A stretch of 64,000 nt of DNA from Stieleria mannarensis. GTDB taxonomy: Bacteria; Planctomycetota; Planctomycetia; Pirellulales; Pirellulaceae. The notes beneath the pieces were generated by a model. That model worked only from the letters and a program-made list of their open reading frames with translations. It had not been told where the DNA came from and made no database searches. Location: contig NZ_JACEHH010000030.1 of NCBI RefSeq assembly GCF_014154935.1, positions 55,008 to 119,007 of the forward strand, given 5' to 3'. Of the stretch, positions 45,593-56,835 are shown piece after piece (positions within the stretch are counted from its first letter, which is position 1; the number at the start of each line of letters is the position of its first letter). A program made the translations under genes and the position numbers.

Positions 45593-45793
45593 TCAGTTGC
45601 TTGACGCTCGATGCCTATGAGGGTTCTTTTCCGCTGGGGGCCTTCTGCCAACGTGGCACGAGCGTTAATCTCTGGGGCCCCACTGCGGAAGATCACGACC
45701 GATCCCTCATTTTGTTCTCAGGCGGCGATTCATTGCGGTTGCGGTCGGAAAGGGCAGCCGAGACGGGCGGTTTTTTTCTGTCAAAGGCCTGCT

Positions 45794-45809
45794 TGGCACG
45801 CCGGTTGCT
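45794..45809 (+). promoter_or_regulatory. Sigma-54 (RpoN) type -24/-12 promoter upstream of groEL1
   Basis: TGGCACG CCGG TTGCT: the -24 GG (45795-45796) and the -12 GC (45807-45808) are separated by exactly 10 bp, matching the TGGCAC-N5-TTGC consensus. It lies 286 bp upstream of the groEL1 GTG, so transcription would start near 45820 with a leader of about 260 nt. No enhancer-protein binding site was identified. Confidence 0.65.
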
Positions 45810-46043
45810 ATCCGTGGCGGACATTCAGCGGAACTGTCATTCCGTCGCCGAATTCGATTCGCGTCGACTGCCAAAACGGGTCGCCGGCGAAGGGCAGCCA
45901 CCACAACGGCTGCATCGGGACGACGGAGCGGGGCCGCATGCACGAAACACCAGCCGGCGCACATGGTCGCCGGTCCAACCCATTTTCCCCCTTATTGAAC
46001 ATCTCGTCAGGCACGCCGACCGGTCCAACCGGCAGCGTGTTGA

Positions 46044-47792
<1,749 letters not shown>

Positions 47793-47950
47793 TCCGGACT
47801 TCTGCTGCAGGCACCTACGGCACGGGCGGTGAGTTCCACTGCCCTGCCCTGCCCCACTTTGGCGGCGCCGCGTGACAGTCATCCCACGGCGCCGCGAATC
47901 GCAACTGAAACAATTCAAACTCAATCACCTTTCCAAAACACAACACAATC

Positions 47951-48247
47951 ATGGCAAAACCGAAATTGCGTCCGCTCGATGACCGAGTCGTTGTTCAACC
48001 CGTCGAAGCCGAAACGACCACCGCCGGCGGGATCGTCCTGCCCGATTCGGCAAAGGAAAAACCGCAACGCGGCACGATCGTCGCGGTCGGCCCCGGCAAG
48101 CTGCTCGAAAGCGGCAGCCGCGGCGCGCTGAGCGTCGACGTCGGCGACACGGTGATCTATGGAAAGTACGGCGGAAGCGACATCGAAGTCGATGGGCAAG
48201 AGATGAAGATCCTTCGCGAGAGCGACATCCTGGCAAAGGTCCTGTAG
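47951..48247 (+). CDS. groES: Co-chaperonin GroES
   Basis: The 10-kDa lid of the GroEL cage, 98 residues. [17 protein letters not shown], the mobile loop [26 protein letters not shown] and the [18 protein letters not shown] block are diagnostic. ATG 47951. It sits between two groEL genes, the reverse of the usual groES-first order. 158 bp separate it from groEL1 and 132 bp from groEL2; nothing else was recognised there apart from a GC-rich inverted sequence near 47862-47900. Confidence 0.97.
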   Translation: MAKPKLRPLDDRVVVQPVEAETTTAGGIVLPDSAKEKPQRGTIVAVGPGKLLESGSRGALSVDVGDTVIYGKYGGSDIEVDGQEMKILRESDILAKVL

Positions 48248-48379
48248 GGACATCGGTGACCGCCCCACCCTGCCCTGCCCCGTAACCCGCGGTGGCATCG
48301 GTCGCAGCGGCGGGTCTGGTCCAGGTGTTCTGGGATGCGTTCATTCAGCACTCGTTATCATTGATAGAGGAATCCTCTC

Positions 48380-49999
48380 GTGGCAAAACAACTCCTATTC
48401 GAAGACCACGCACGCGCACGCATGCTGGCCGGCATTGACAAACTCGCCAATGCCGTCGCGGTGACGATGGGCCCCACCGGTCGCAACGTCATCATTGACA
48501 AATCGTTCGGCGGCCCGACCGTGACCAAAGATGGTGTCACGGTTGCCAAAGAAATCGAACTCGAAGACCGCTTTGAGAACATGGGCGCGAAACTGGTCAT
48601 CGAAGTCGCTCAAAAGACCAGCGACTTGGCCGGTGACGGTACGACCACCGCAACCGTGCTCGCTCGGGCGATCTTCAAAGAAGGCCTGCGCAACATCGTC
48701 GCCGGCAGCAACCCCGCCGCGATCCGTCGCGGGATCGATCGTGCCGTCCAAGCCGCTTGCGACCAACTGCACGAAATCGGGCGTCCGGTTCAGGACAAGG
48801 CCGAAGTCGCCAACGTCGGCGCGATCAGTGCCAACAACGACAACGAGATCGGCAACCTGTTGGCCGACGCTCTCGAACGCGTCGGAAAAGACGGCGTGAT
48901 CACGGTCGAAGAAGGCAAGTCGCGAACGACCGAAGTCAACTACGTCGACGGGATGCAGTTCGACAAGGGATACATCTCCCCGTACTTCATCACCGACCCC
49001 GGCACGATGGAAGCCAACCTGGAAAACGCGTTGGTGCTGCTGTACGAAAAGAAGATCAGCAACATCCGCGACCTGGTTCCGCTGTTGGAGAAAACGGCGC
49101 AAACCGGCCAGCCGTTGTTGATCATTTCCGAAGACGTCGACGCCGAAGCGTTGACGTTGTTGGTCGTCAACAAGCTGCGTGGCACGTTGAACGTGTGTGC
49201 CGTCAAGGCACCCGGATTCGGCGATCGTCGCAAGGCAATGTTGGGTGACATCGCGACGTTGACCGGCGGCACGCTGATCAGCGAAGACCTGGGGATCCAG
49301 TTGGAAAACGTCACGCTGGATCAACTCGGTCGCGCCAAGAACGTCACCGTCGACAAGGGCAGCACCACGATCATCGAGGGCGGCGGAAAACGCAGCGACA
49401 TCGATCAACGTGTGGCTCAGATCCGGGCTCAAATCGAGCAGACCGACAGCGACTACGACAAGGAAAAGTACCAAGAGCGTTTGGCCAAGTTGGCCGGTGG
49501 TGTGGCCGTCGTCAGCGTCGGTGCGGAAACCGAAGCCGAGATGAAGCAAACCAAGGCTCGTTTGGAAGACGCCTTGCACGCGACCCGTGCGGCCGTCGAA
49601 GAAGGCATCTTGCCCGGTGGTGGAACCGCACTGGTTCGCTGCACCGAAGCGGTTCAAGCGGCCAAGTCGAAAGCCAAGGGCGATGAGAAGATCGGTGTCG
49701 AAATCGTGCTCAACGCACTCAGCGCCCCGATGAAGCAAATCGCCGACAACGGTGGCATCGACGGCAGCGTCGTGGTCGACGAGGTCAGCCAAAAGCCGAC
49801 CAACACCGGTTACAACGCCAATACCGGTGAGTACGTCGACATGTACAAGGCCGGCGTCATCGATCCGGTCAAAGTCGTGCGAACCGCGTTGACCAACGCC
49901 GGCAGCATCGCAGGATTGCTGTTGACGACCGAAGCGTTGGTCACCAACTTCGAACAGGAAGACAAAGACAAACTTCCCGTCGAAGGCGTGATCGCCTAG
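48380..49999 (+). CDS. groEL: Chaperonin GroEL, paralog 2 (no GGM tail)
   Basis: The second chaperonin, 539 residues. It has [52 protein letters not shown] and [13 protein letters not shown], all typical of GroEL. It ends [10 protein letters not shown] without the repetitive GGM tail that lines the folding cavity, so it may differ in function. GTG start at 48380, no strong Shine-Dalgarno. A CIRCE-like half site lies just upstream at 48345 but its partner is poor. It has higher similarity to standard bacterial GroEL at the sequence start than paralog 1 has. Confidence 0.95.
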   Translation: MAKQLLFEDHARARMLAGIDKLANAVAVTMGPTGRNVIIDKSFGGPTVTKDGVTVAKEIELEDRFENMGAKLVIEVAQKTSDLAGDGTTTATVLARAIFKEGLRNIVAGSNPAAIRRGIDRAVQAACDQLHEIGRPVQDKAEVANVGAISANNDNEIGNLLADALERVGKDGVITVEEGKSRTTEVNYVDGMQFDKGYISPYFITDPGTMEANLENALVLLYEKKISNIRDLVPLLEKTAQTGQPLLIISEDVDAEALTLLVVNKLRGTLNVCAVKAPGFGDRRKAMLGDIATLTGGTLISEDLGIQLENVTLDQLGRAKNVTVDKGSTTIIEGGGKRSDIDQRVAQIRAQIEQTDSDYDKEKYQERLAKLAGGVAVVSVGAETEAEMKQTKARLEDALHATRAAVEEGILPGGGTALVRCTEAVQAAKSKAKGDEKIGVEIVLNALSAPMKQIADNGGIDGSVVVDEVSQKPTNTGYNANTGEYVDMYKAGVIDPVKVVRTALTNAGSIAGLLLTTEALVTNFEQEDKDKLPVEGVIA

Positions 50000-50122
50000 T
50001 CGATCCCGGAAACGTGTCTTCACAACAGCGGGTCGCTGCCTAACCATCGGCACGCGGCCCGCTTTTATGTCCGATCCTCATGCGACGCGGCGGCGTCGCC
50101 ACCCCAACGGCTGATGCCGTGA

Positions 50123-51253
50123 GTGATGATGAGCGAAAAGCAATGCTATTACGAAGTCCTTGGTGTCGACCGGGGCGCTGCCAAGGTCGAGATCGATCGC
50201 GCCTATCGAAAGCTGGCGATCAAGTACCATCCCGACAGCAGTAAAGCCGAAGACGCGGTCGAGCGTTTCAAAGAGGCATCCGAGGCGTATGAAGTCTTGA
50301 GCGACGCCGACAAACGTGCTCGGTACGACCGTTTCGGACATTCCGGTGTGGACGGCGCCCACAGCCAGTTCAACGACGTCGAGGACATCTTCGAAGCCTT
50401 TGGCGAGATGTTCGGCGGCGGGGGCGGCATGTTCGGCGATCTGTTCGGCGGCCGTGGCGGCGGTGGGCGACGACGCCGATCGCGACGCGGGGCCGACATC
50501 CGATGCAACGTCACGTTGACCTTGGACGAGGCGGCCAAGGGCGTCAGCAAAGACCTGTCGTTTCGACGCAACGTCGGCTGCAAGACCTGCGACGGCAGCG
50601 GGGCGGCTCCCGGCAGCCAACCAGAAACCTGTGCGACTTGCGGCGGCCGCGGACAGGTCGTCCAATCGGCCGGCATCCTCCGCGTGCAAACCGCCTGCCC
50701 GCACTGCGGCGGTGCGGGACAACAGATCAGCCAACCGTGTAGTGATTGCCGTGGCACGGGACTGCAAAGCGAAAAAGCGGAGCTGACCGTCGAGATTCCT
50801 GCCGGTGTCGACGACGGGATGCGTGTGCGTGTCCAAGGCGAAGGCGAAGCGAGTCCCGATGGAGGACCGCCCGGAGATTGTTACTGCTTTATCACCGTCA
50901 AAGAGCACGAGTTGTTCAAACGTGACGGCAGCAGTTTGATTCTTCAATTGCCGATCTCCTACAGCCAGGCCGCCCTGGGGGCGGAGATCGAGATTCCCAC
51001 GCTCGACGGGCCCGAAAAGTTACGGATCGAACCAGGCACCCAAAACGGCGAGGTGTTCACCGTCCGCGGAAAAGGTGTCGTCGATCCACGCGGCGGACGA
51101 ATCGGTGATCTGCTGGTCCAGGTCTTTATCGAAGTCCCCAAACACCTGAACGCCGACCAGGAAGAATTGCTGCGCAAGCTGGCCGAACTCGACAGTGATT
51201 CGGTGTTGCCGCATCGAAAGACCTTTCTGGAAAAAGTAGCGGATCTGTTTTAG
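50123..51253 (+). CDS. dnaJ: Chaperone protein DnaJ
   Basis: Class-I Hsp40 co-chaperone that delivers substrates to DnaK and stimulates its ATPase. The J domain has the HPD motif (KYHPDSS), followed by a Gly/Phe-rich linker (FGGGGGMFGDLFGG). The zinc region carries four CxxCxGxG repeats (CKTCDGSG, CATCGGRG, CPHCGGAG, CSDCRGTG), and a C-terminal substrate-binding region follows. 376 residues. The start could be GTG 50123, ATG 50126 or ATG 50129. DnaK itself is not in the window. Confidence 0.95.
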   Translation: MMMSEKQCYYEVLGVDRGAAKVEIDRAYRKLAIKYHPDSSKAEDAVERFKEASEAYEVLSDADKRARYDRFGHSGVDGAHSQFNDVEDIFEAFGEMFGGGGGMFGDLFGGRGGGGRRRRSRRGADIRCNVTLTLDEAAKGVSKDLSFRRNVGCKTCDGSGAAPGSQPETCATCGGRGQVVQSAGILRVQTACPHCGGAGQQISQPCSDCRGTGLQSEKAELTVEIPAGVDDGMRVRVQGEGEASPDGGPPGDCYCFITVKEHELFKRDGSSLILQLPISYSQAALGAEIEIPTLDGPEKLRIEPGTQNGEVFTVRGKGVVDPRGGRIGDLLVQVFIEVPKHLNADQEELLRKLAELDSDSVLPHRKTFLEKVADLF

Positions 51254-51291
51254 GGCATTCCTCTTAAATTCATTTACTGTGATTGCGAATC

Positions 51292-51912
51292 ATGAATAGC
51301 GACGGAAAAACAGAACTGGAAATCGAAAATCAGGCCGACGAAGAGCCTTCGGCAGATGCAGATCCCTCCGCCGACGCGGGCCCCACAGCCGACGCGGGGC
51401 AATCGACCGACGAAGCTTTGCTGGACGATTCGGTCGCCGACGTTCCGCCGACACGTGACGAGGAGATGGAGCGGTTGCGATTGACCGCCGCCGAAGCCGA
51501 CAAACGCGTGTTGCAAGCCCAAGCGGAGGCCGAGAATTTTCGCAAACGGATGCGTCGCGATTACGAAGACCAACTCAAGTTCGCCTCCACTGATTTGATC
51601 GTCGATCTGTTGCAGGTCCGCGACAACTTGTACCGCGCGACCGAAGCGGCGCAGTCCGGTGAGCAAGCCAGCGGGTTGCTCGAGGGCGTCGCGATGGTCA
51701 TCAAGCAGATGGACGACGTGTTGGGCAAGCACGGCGTGGTCGAGATCCCGGCTGAAGGCGAGGTCTTTGATCCCAATGTGCACGAAGCGATCTCGCAGAT
51801 CCCCAGCGACGTCGAAAGTGGGAAAGTCGCCCACGTCGCCGTGACCGGATTCAAACTACACGATCGTGTGATCCGCCCCAGCCAGGTGGTCGTCAGCACT
51901 GGACCGGCATAA
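51292..51912 (+). CDS. grpE: GrpE nucleotide exchange factor
   Basis: Promotes ADP release from DnaK. A 206-residue protein with an acidic, Asp/Ala-rich disordered N-terminus (residues 1-60), a long helix and the C-terminal beta domain. The family block AEAENFRKRMRRDYEDQ and the end GFKLHDRVIRPSQVVVS are clear. ATG 51292 is used; a TTG at 51283 is in frame. It follows dnaJ by 38 bp and is the last gene of the chaperone cluster. Confidence 0.93.
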   Translation: MNSDGKTELEIENQADEEPSADADPSADAGPTADAGQSTDEALLDDSVADVPPTRDEEMERLRLTAAEADKRVLQAQAEAENFRKRMRRDYEDQLKFASTDLIVDLLQVRDNLYRATEAAQSGEQASGLLEGVAMVIKQMDDVLGKHGVVEIPAEGEVFDPNVHEAISQIPSDVESGKVAHVAVTGFKLHDRVIRPSQVVVSTGPA

Positions 51913-51981
51913 CACAGGGGCCGCTGCGACAACTCGTTTGGCAACGCGGCTTTCGTGAATCGACACGGTATACTACGGCCG

Positions 51982-52060
51982 ATCAGCCGCCTCGCGCTAG
52001 CGTGCGGTTCCTGCCGTCAAGAGCGAGTGAAAACCGCGGCACGAGCGCCCGTCGGCTGAT
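51982..52060. repeat. Palindromic element, ATCAGCCG...CGGCTGAT
   Basis: 79 bp with terminal 8 bp arms and inner imperfect arms (CGCGCTAGCGTGCGGTT against AACCGCGGCACGAGCG). Lies between grpE and the FmdB gene. No ORF. One copy only in the window. Confidence 0.65.
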
Positions 52061-52133
52061 ACGAAGTGACGCAGTCTAACTCGGTAGGTAGAGCGTTTGG
52101 TTTTGCAATTCATTCACCCTTGGGATCAGATCG

Positions 52134-52433
52134 ATGCCGACATATGACTACGAATGCGGTGCTTGCGGACACGAAATGGAACTGTTCCAGGGCATCAATG
52201 ACCCGGTCAAAAAGAAATGCCCCGAGTGCGGCAAGCTAAAACTGAAGCGTTTGTTCGGCAGCGGTGCCGCGATCGTGTTCAAGGGCAGCGGTTTCTATCA
52301 AACCGATTACCGCAGCGAAGGCTACAAGAAGGCTGCCAAAGCGGATAAGAAGTCTGGTGAATCGAAGTCGGAATCCAAGTCGGGCGATTCGAAGGCCAAG
52401 TCCAGCAGCGCCAAGTCAAGCTCGAGCGACTGA
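52134..52433 (+). CDS. FmdB-type zinc ribbon protein
   Basis: A 99-residue protein beginning MPTYDYECGACGHEME with two Cys pairs (Cys8/Cys11 and Cys29/Cys32) that would bind one zinc. The C-terminal 40 residues are Ser/Lys-rich and disordered (KSGESKSESKSGDSK), longer than in most FmdB proteins. The family was named for a putative regulator of amidase and formamidase genes, but its real role is unsettled. ATG 52134. The isochorismatase-like gene follows after 33 bp, so the two may be co-transcribed. Confidence 0.88.
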   Translation: MPTYDYECGACGHEMELFQGINDPVKKKCPECGKLKLKRLFGSGAAIVFKGSGFYQTDYRSEGYKKAAKADKKSGESKSESKSGDSKAKSSSAKSSSSD

Positions 52434-52466
52434 TTCCGCGCGGCCAACATCAACCCGGAGTCCACG

Positions 52467-53030
52467 ATGCCGCATCAGCTGTCATCACGTCGACTGTTCG
52501 CCGATCGCTCGGCGGTTCTGGTGATCGACTTCCAGGAAAAGCTGGTTCCGGCGATCCCGTCCGGGGAGGATGCGGTTCAGTTCACCGAATCGTTGTTGGA
52601 GGCCGCGGACTTGCTAGGCATTCCCTCGGCGGCCACCGTGCAGTATCCCAAGGGGCTCGGCGGGTTGGTCGCCCCGTTGGACCGGCGTTTTCCAGATGCC
52701 GAGGAGAAGCTCGATTTTTCCTCGGCAGTGTGTCGGCGCGAGTTGGATGCATGGATCGCCGCAGGCCGCGATCAGATTTTGATCTGCGGGATTGAAACGC
52801 ACGTCTGTGTCTTGCAGACGGTGCTGGATCTTGCCGAAGAGGGCCTGCATCCGCTGGTGGTCGCCGAAGCGGTCGCGGCTCGCGGGGGGTGGGAACACGA
52901 GTTGGCGATCGAGCAGATGCGTTCGGCTGGTGTGACGATCAGCAGTTTGGAATCGGTCCTGTTCCAGTGGCTCGGGACCGCCGATCATCCCCAGTTCAAA
53001 GCGATCAGCCGGATCGTCAAGAACCTTTGA
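52467..53030 (+). CDS. Isochorismatase-family hydrolase
   Basis: A 187-residue cysteine hydrolase with the expected triad: Asp21 (VIDFQEK), Lys81 (EEKLDFS) and Cys114 (GIETHVCV). The family includes nicotinamidase and other amide hydrolases; no substrate can be named. The length fits the short members of the family. ATG 52467. It follows FmdB by 33 bp and precedes a REP/BIME element. Confidence 0.88.
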   Translation: MPHQLSSRRLFADRSAVLVIDFQEKLVPAIPSGEDAVQFTESLLEAADLLGIPSAATVQYPKGLGGLVAPLDRRFPDAEEKLDFSSAVCRRELDAWIAAGRDQILICGIETHVCVLQTVLDLAEEGLHPLVVAEAVAARGGWEHELAIEQMRSAGVTISSLESVLFQWLGTADHPQFKAISRIVKNL

Positions 53031-53084
53031 GCTCGGGATCAGGGGGCCGCCGACCTGCCAGAGGCCATCGGTGACGTATGAACC

Positions 53085-53146
53085 GTAGCTACCTTCGCCA
53101 GAAGGTGGATCCCTGGCGCTTCCCACGCTCTGGCGAGCGTAGCTAC
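53085..53146. repeat. REP/BIME element (GTAG-type), copy 3
   Basis: GTAG followed by CTACCTTC, loop GCCA, GAAGGTGG (53085-53108), then the inverted partner at 53123-53146 built on CACGCTC/GAGCGT. A complete head-to-head pair, 39 bp after the isochorismatase-like gene. Confidence 0.8.
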
Positions 53147-53198
53147 GTCAAAGCATCGTTATCCCGTGATCCCTCGTCCCCTCTTTGGGGCGTTTTCA

Positions 53199-53227
53199 TT
53201 GACTTAAAGGGGGCGACGCCGTAATCT
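53199..53227 (+). promoter_or_regulatory. Possible sigma-70 promoter for the small secreted protein
   Basis: TTGACT (53199-53204), 17 bp spacer, TAATCT (53222-53227), 45 bp upstream of the ATG at 53272. The -35 is good, the -10 is only fair. Confidence 0.4.
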
Positions 53228-53271
53228 ATAACATTGCTCTTTTCTCTTTCGATCTTGCTTCGATCCGCTTG

Positions 53272-53649
53272 ATGCTGCGTCACGTTCCCCTGATCCTCCT
53301 TGTCATCCTCACGGTAAGCGTTTTTGCGTCTCGCCGTGCCGATGCGAGCTGCGGTGATTGGCTGGCGCATCCGGGTGACGCCTCGATGTCACAGCGCGGG
53401 GGGGAATCGGCCGACGACAGTCCGGCTCGGCGACCTTGCGACGGGCCCTCCTGCCGTCAGTCACCTGTTGGTCCGCTCTCGCCGGCCACGCCGCCGGCAC
53501 CCCAGGTCCAACGCGAGCATCACGACGCGGTTTGCCCGCCTCCGTTGCGCTCCCTGGTGGAGTTGTTTCCGGCAAGGTATGAGCGAGACGAGTTGATCCA
53601 TCTTCCTAGCGGGCATGCGTCCCCGATCGAGCGGCCTCCCCGGGGCTAG
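53272..53649 (+). CDS. Small secreted Cys-containing protein, hypothetical
   Basis: A 125-residue protein with a clear signal peptide (residues 1-24, LILLVILTVSVFASRRADA) and a mature part beginning SCGDWLAHP. It has four mature Cys, two of them in the motif PCDGPSC, within a Pro-rich context and no other domain. Conserved small secreted proteins with this layout exist in planctomycetes as far as I recall, but have no assigned role. The ATG at 53272 directly follows an in-frame TTG. A likely promoter is at 53199. Confidence 0.6.
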   Translation: MLRHVPLILLVILTVSVFASRRADASCGDWLAHPGDASMSQRGGESADDSPARRPCDGPSCRQSPVGPLSPATPPAPQVQREHHDAVCPPPLRSLVELFPARYERDELIHLPSGHASPIERPPRG

Positions 53650-53934
53650 TGCTCGATTTGTCGCGATGTAGGTCCGTTGACGAGGCGTCCAGCCTTGTCG
53701 ATCGGGCGTTCTCTTTCAGACCGCTGGTTGCGGGATGACGACGCTGAAGATCGATGCCAAACCGTTCGTGCGGCATGTCGATTGGCCCGTCGTCCATCAC
53801 TGAATCCGATCGCGACGATTCATTTGTGTGACGTGTGGGCGTGGCCTTTGATCGGCCGCGACCGGTCGCGACGCCTGCCGAATATCCGGAGGCGGCGCCC
53901 AAGTTGGTCAGTTCATCTCGCTAGGAAATCATTG

Positions 53935-56835
53935 ATGTCATCCGTTGCTTCCGGCGCCGCCCCCGCGGCGCCACGCAAGAAGTACGTGCGCGCCGTCGGG
54001 CCGCGTCTTCGGAAACTGCTTTATTTTATTTTTGTTCTTGTTGCTCTGCTGTTCGCCAACTCGGGCTATCTGGCCCTGGTCACGTTTTTAGAGTGGTTGC
54101 GCGAAGAAACCTATCAGGACTTTTACTATCAATACATGTTTCTGGCCCACCTGGTGCTGGGGCTGATTCTGATTCTTCCGCTGGTGATTTTCGGGTTCGT
54201 CCACATGTGGAACACCAAAAATCGCCGCAATCGACGGGCCGTGAAAATCGGTTACGCCTTGTTCGCAGCCAGCTTGTTGATTCTGGCGACCGGGACGTTG
54301 TTGGTGCGAATCGGCGGGTTTGACCTGAAACAACCGATCGCCCGCAACACGGTGTATTGGTTGCACGTCGCGTGTCCCTTGGCGGTGGTTTGGCTGTACT
54401 GGCTGCACCGTCTGGCGGGCCCGCGCATCAAGTGGCGAATCGGGATGAGGTTTGCCGGCGTGGCGGGCGTCGCGATCGCCGCGATGGTGGTGTTGCAGAT
54501 GCAGGATCCGCGACAGTGGAACGCCGTCGGGCCGGAATCGGGGACGCAGTACTTTGAACCTTCACTGGCACGGACGGCCACCGGGAACTTCATTCCCGCC
54601 GACGCGCTGATGAATGATCAATACTGTTTGAAGTGCCACGAAGATATCCACAAGGATTGGAGCGACAGCGTTCACCGGTTCAGTTCCTTCAACAATCCGC
54701 CCTACTTTGCCAGTGTCAGCGAGACGCGTGAGGTTTCGTTGCAGCGTGATGGGTCGGTCCAGGCGTCGCGGTGGTGCGCCGGTTGTCACGACCCCGTCCC
54801 GTTTTTTTCCGGTGCGTTTGACGACCCGAATTTCGACATGCTGAAGCATGAAACCGCCAGTGCTGGGATCACATGCACGGCGTGTCACGCGATCACCAAC
54901 GTCAACAGTGTCCGCGGCAACGCGGATTACACGATCGAAGAACCGCTGCACTACCCCTTTGCCAGCAGCGACAATTCGCTTCTGCAGTGGGTCAACAATC
55001 AACTGGTCAAAGCGAAGCCGTCGTTCCACAAGAAGACGTTCTTAAAACCGTTCCACAAGACGGCGGAGTTCTGTTCGACGTGCCATAAGGTCCACCTGCC
55101 GCAGGCGCTGAACCACTACAAGGAATTCTTGCGTGGCCAAAACCACTACGATCCCTACCTGTTCAGCGGCGTCTCCGGTCACGGGGCTCGCAGTTTCTAT
55201 TACCCGCCCAAAGCGGTCGACAACTGCAGCAAGTGTCACATGCCGTTGGTGGCGTCGGATGATTTTGGCGCGAAGATGTTTGATGACGCGACGGAGTTGA
55301 GCGTTCACGATCACCTGTTCCCGTCGGCAAACACGGGGATCGCCTGGCTGAGAGATCGCGAAGACATCATCACCGTGCATCAGGAATACTTGCAGGACAT
55401 CGTGCGCGTCGACATCTTCGGCGTCCGCGAAGGGGGAGAGATCGACGGCAAGCTGATCGCGCCGCTTCGTCCCGAGCTGCCTGCGCTCAAGCCCGGTGAA
55501 ACCTATCTGTTGGAAACGGTGATCCGGACGCTGAAGCTGGGGCACCTGTTCTCGCAGGGCACGGTCGATTCCAACGAGATCTGGTTGGACGTCACGGTGA
55601 CCAGCGGAGACCGCGTGATCGGCCGTAGCGGAGCGATCAATCCGGAAAAGCACAACGAGGTCGATCCCTGGTCGCACTTCGTCAACGTGTTCATGTTGGA
55701 CAAGGACGGCAACCGCATCGATCGCCGCAACCCGCAAGACATCTTCACGCCCCTGTACAACCACCAGATCCCGCCGGGTGCGGGCCAGACGGTTCACTAT
55801 GGGTTGAAGATTCCCGAGGATGTCACCGCGCCGGTCAAGGTCGAATTGAAATTGCAATACCGCAAGTTCGACCAGCAGTACATGGATTTCGTGGCCAAGA
55901 AGAACGAGCAATTCGGACGGACGATTCGCGGCCACCAACCGGGCCAGGAATACATCAACGAATTGCCGGTCACGACGATGGCGGTCGATTCGATCGTGTT
56001 CCCGGTCGACGGGATCGACCAAACGGTGGAAAACGAACCACGGGACATCCCCCAATGGCAACGCTGGAATGATTACGGCATCGGTTTGCTGTTGAAAGGA
56101 AAAGCGGAACTGCGTCAGGCCGAAGAGGCGTTCACCGAAGTGGAAAAGCTGGACCGATACGACGGTCCGATGAATTTGGCTCGCGTGTTGAACATGGAAG
56201 GTCGTCTGGACGAAGCGGTCGAAGCGCTTAACCGTGCCGAGAGCTACAGTGACACCGAGGGTTTCCCGCGGTGGACGTGGGCGTGGCTTTCCGGTGTGGT
56301 CAATTCACAGCAAGGCCGGCTGGTCGAAGCCGAGCAAAACTTGCGGAGTGTGTTGGAGGACAGCACCGAGGACATGCAGCGTCGCGGTTTTGATTTCAGT
56401 TTGGACATTGAAGTGATCAACCTGTTGGGACGAACGCTGTTCGATTTGGGAGTTGCTCAAAACCGAATGGAACGCGACGAGGAAAGTCGGCATTATTTTG
56501 AAGAAGCGATCAAGCAGTATCAAAAGACGTTGCAAATCGATCCCGAAAATGTCACCGCGCACCACAACCTGCAGCTCTTGTACGAGACGCTGGAGGACAC
56601 CGAGAACGCGGCCGTGCATCGCGAGTTGCATTTACGGTACAAGCCGGACGACAACGCCCAGGGCCGCGCCATTCGGCTGGCCCGCGAAAAGTATCCCGCG
56701 GCGAATCACGCGGCCGAAGCGGTCGTGATCTACCCGTTGGATCGCCATTTACAACAGCCCGAAACCGATGAAACGCAAGCGATTACCCGTCAAGAAAAAG
56801 AGGAGGCGACCGATGTCCAATCCGCAGGCGGTTGA
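53935..56835 (+). CDS. Multiheme cytochrome c fused to a TPR region, with N-terminal membrane domain
   Basis: A 966-residue protein. Four to five N-terminal hydrophobic helices (residues about 24-190) anchor it. Five CxxCH haem motifs follow at residues 231-235, 281-285, 314-318, 380-384 and 431-435. A beta-rich part runs to about 690, and TPR-like helices (VEKLDRYDGPMNLARVL, EDEESRHYFEEAI) follow. It probably carries electrons in the periplasm or across the membrane; partner and acceptor unknown. ATG 53935 has AGGAA upstream; the frame from 53677 is rejected. Its last 23 bases overlap the next gene, with which it shares a strong ribosome site. Confidence 0.82.
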   Translation: MSSVASGAAPAAPRKKYVRAVGPRLRKLLYFIFVLVALLFANSGYLALVTFLEWLREETYQDFYYQYMFLAHLVLGLILILPLVIFGFVHMWNTKNRRNRRAVKIGYALFAASLLILATGTLLVRIGGFDLKQPIARNTVYWLHVACPLAVVWLYWLHRLAGPRIKWRIGMRFAGVAGVAIAAMVVLQMQDPRQWNAVGPESGTQYFEPSLARTATGNFIPADALMNDQYCLKCHEDIHKDWSDSVHRFSSFNNPPYFASVSETREVSLQRDGSVQASRWCAGCHDPVPFFSGAFDDPNFDMLKHETASAGITCTACHAITNVNSVRGNADYTIEEPLHYPFASSDNSLLQWVNNQLVKAKPSFHKKTFLKPFHKTAEFCSTCHKVHLPQALNHYKEFLRGQNHYDPYLFSGVSGHGARSFYYPPKAVDNCSKCHMPLVASDDFGAKMFDDATELSVHDHLFPSANTGIAWLRDREDIITVHQEYLQDIVRVDIFGVREGGEIDGKLIAPLRPELPALKPGETYLLETVIRTLKLGHLFSQGTVDSNEIWLDVTVTSGDRVIGRSGAINPEKHNEVDPWSHFVNVFMLDKDGNRIDRRNPQDIFTPLYNHQIPPGAGQTVHYGLKIPEDVTAPVKVELKLQYRKFDQQYMDFVAKKNEQFGRTIRGHQPGQEYINELPVTTMAVDSIVFPVDGIDQTVENEPRDIPQWQRWNDYGIGLLLKGKAELRQAEEAFTEVEKLDRYDGPMNLARVLNMEGRLDEAVEALNRAESYSDTEGFPRWTWAWLSGVVNSQQGRLVEAEQNLRSVLEDSTEDMQRRGFDFSLDIEVINLLGRTLFDLGVAQNRMERDEESRHYFEEAIKQYQKTLQIDPENVTAHHNLQLLYETLEDTENAAVHRELHLRYKPDDNAQGRAIRLAREKYPAANHAAEAVVIYPLDRHLQQPETDETQAITRQEKEEATDVQSAGG

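Noticed and set aside
47862..47900. Terminator between groEL1 and groES
   Set aside because: GGCGCCGCG and its partner give only an imperfect stem with mismatches and no T-run.
48345..48371. Possible CIRCE operator upstream of groEL2
   Set aside because: TCAGCACTC matches the left half well, but the right half after nine bases (GATAGAGGA) shares only four of nine bases with GAGTGCTAA.
52080..52130. tRNA-like string TCGGTAGGTAGAGCG
   Set aside because: No acceptor stem, anticodon stem or T-arm could be paired around it.
53677..53934. N-terminal extension of the multiheme cytochrome
   Set aside because: The added residues are Arg-rich without a ribosome site, while ATG 53935 has AGGAA upstream and leads into the membrane region.
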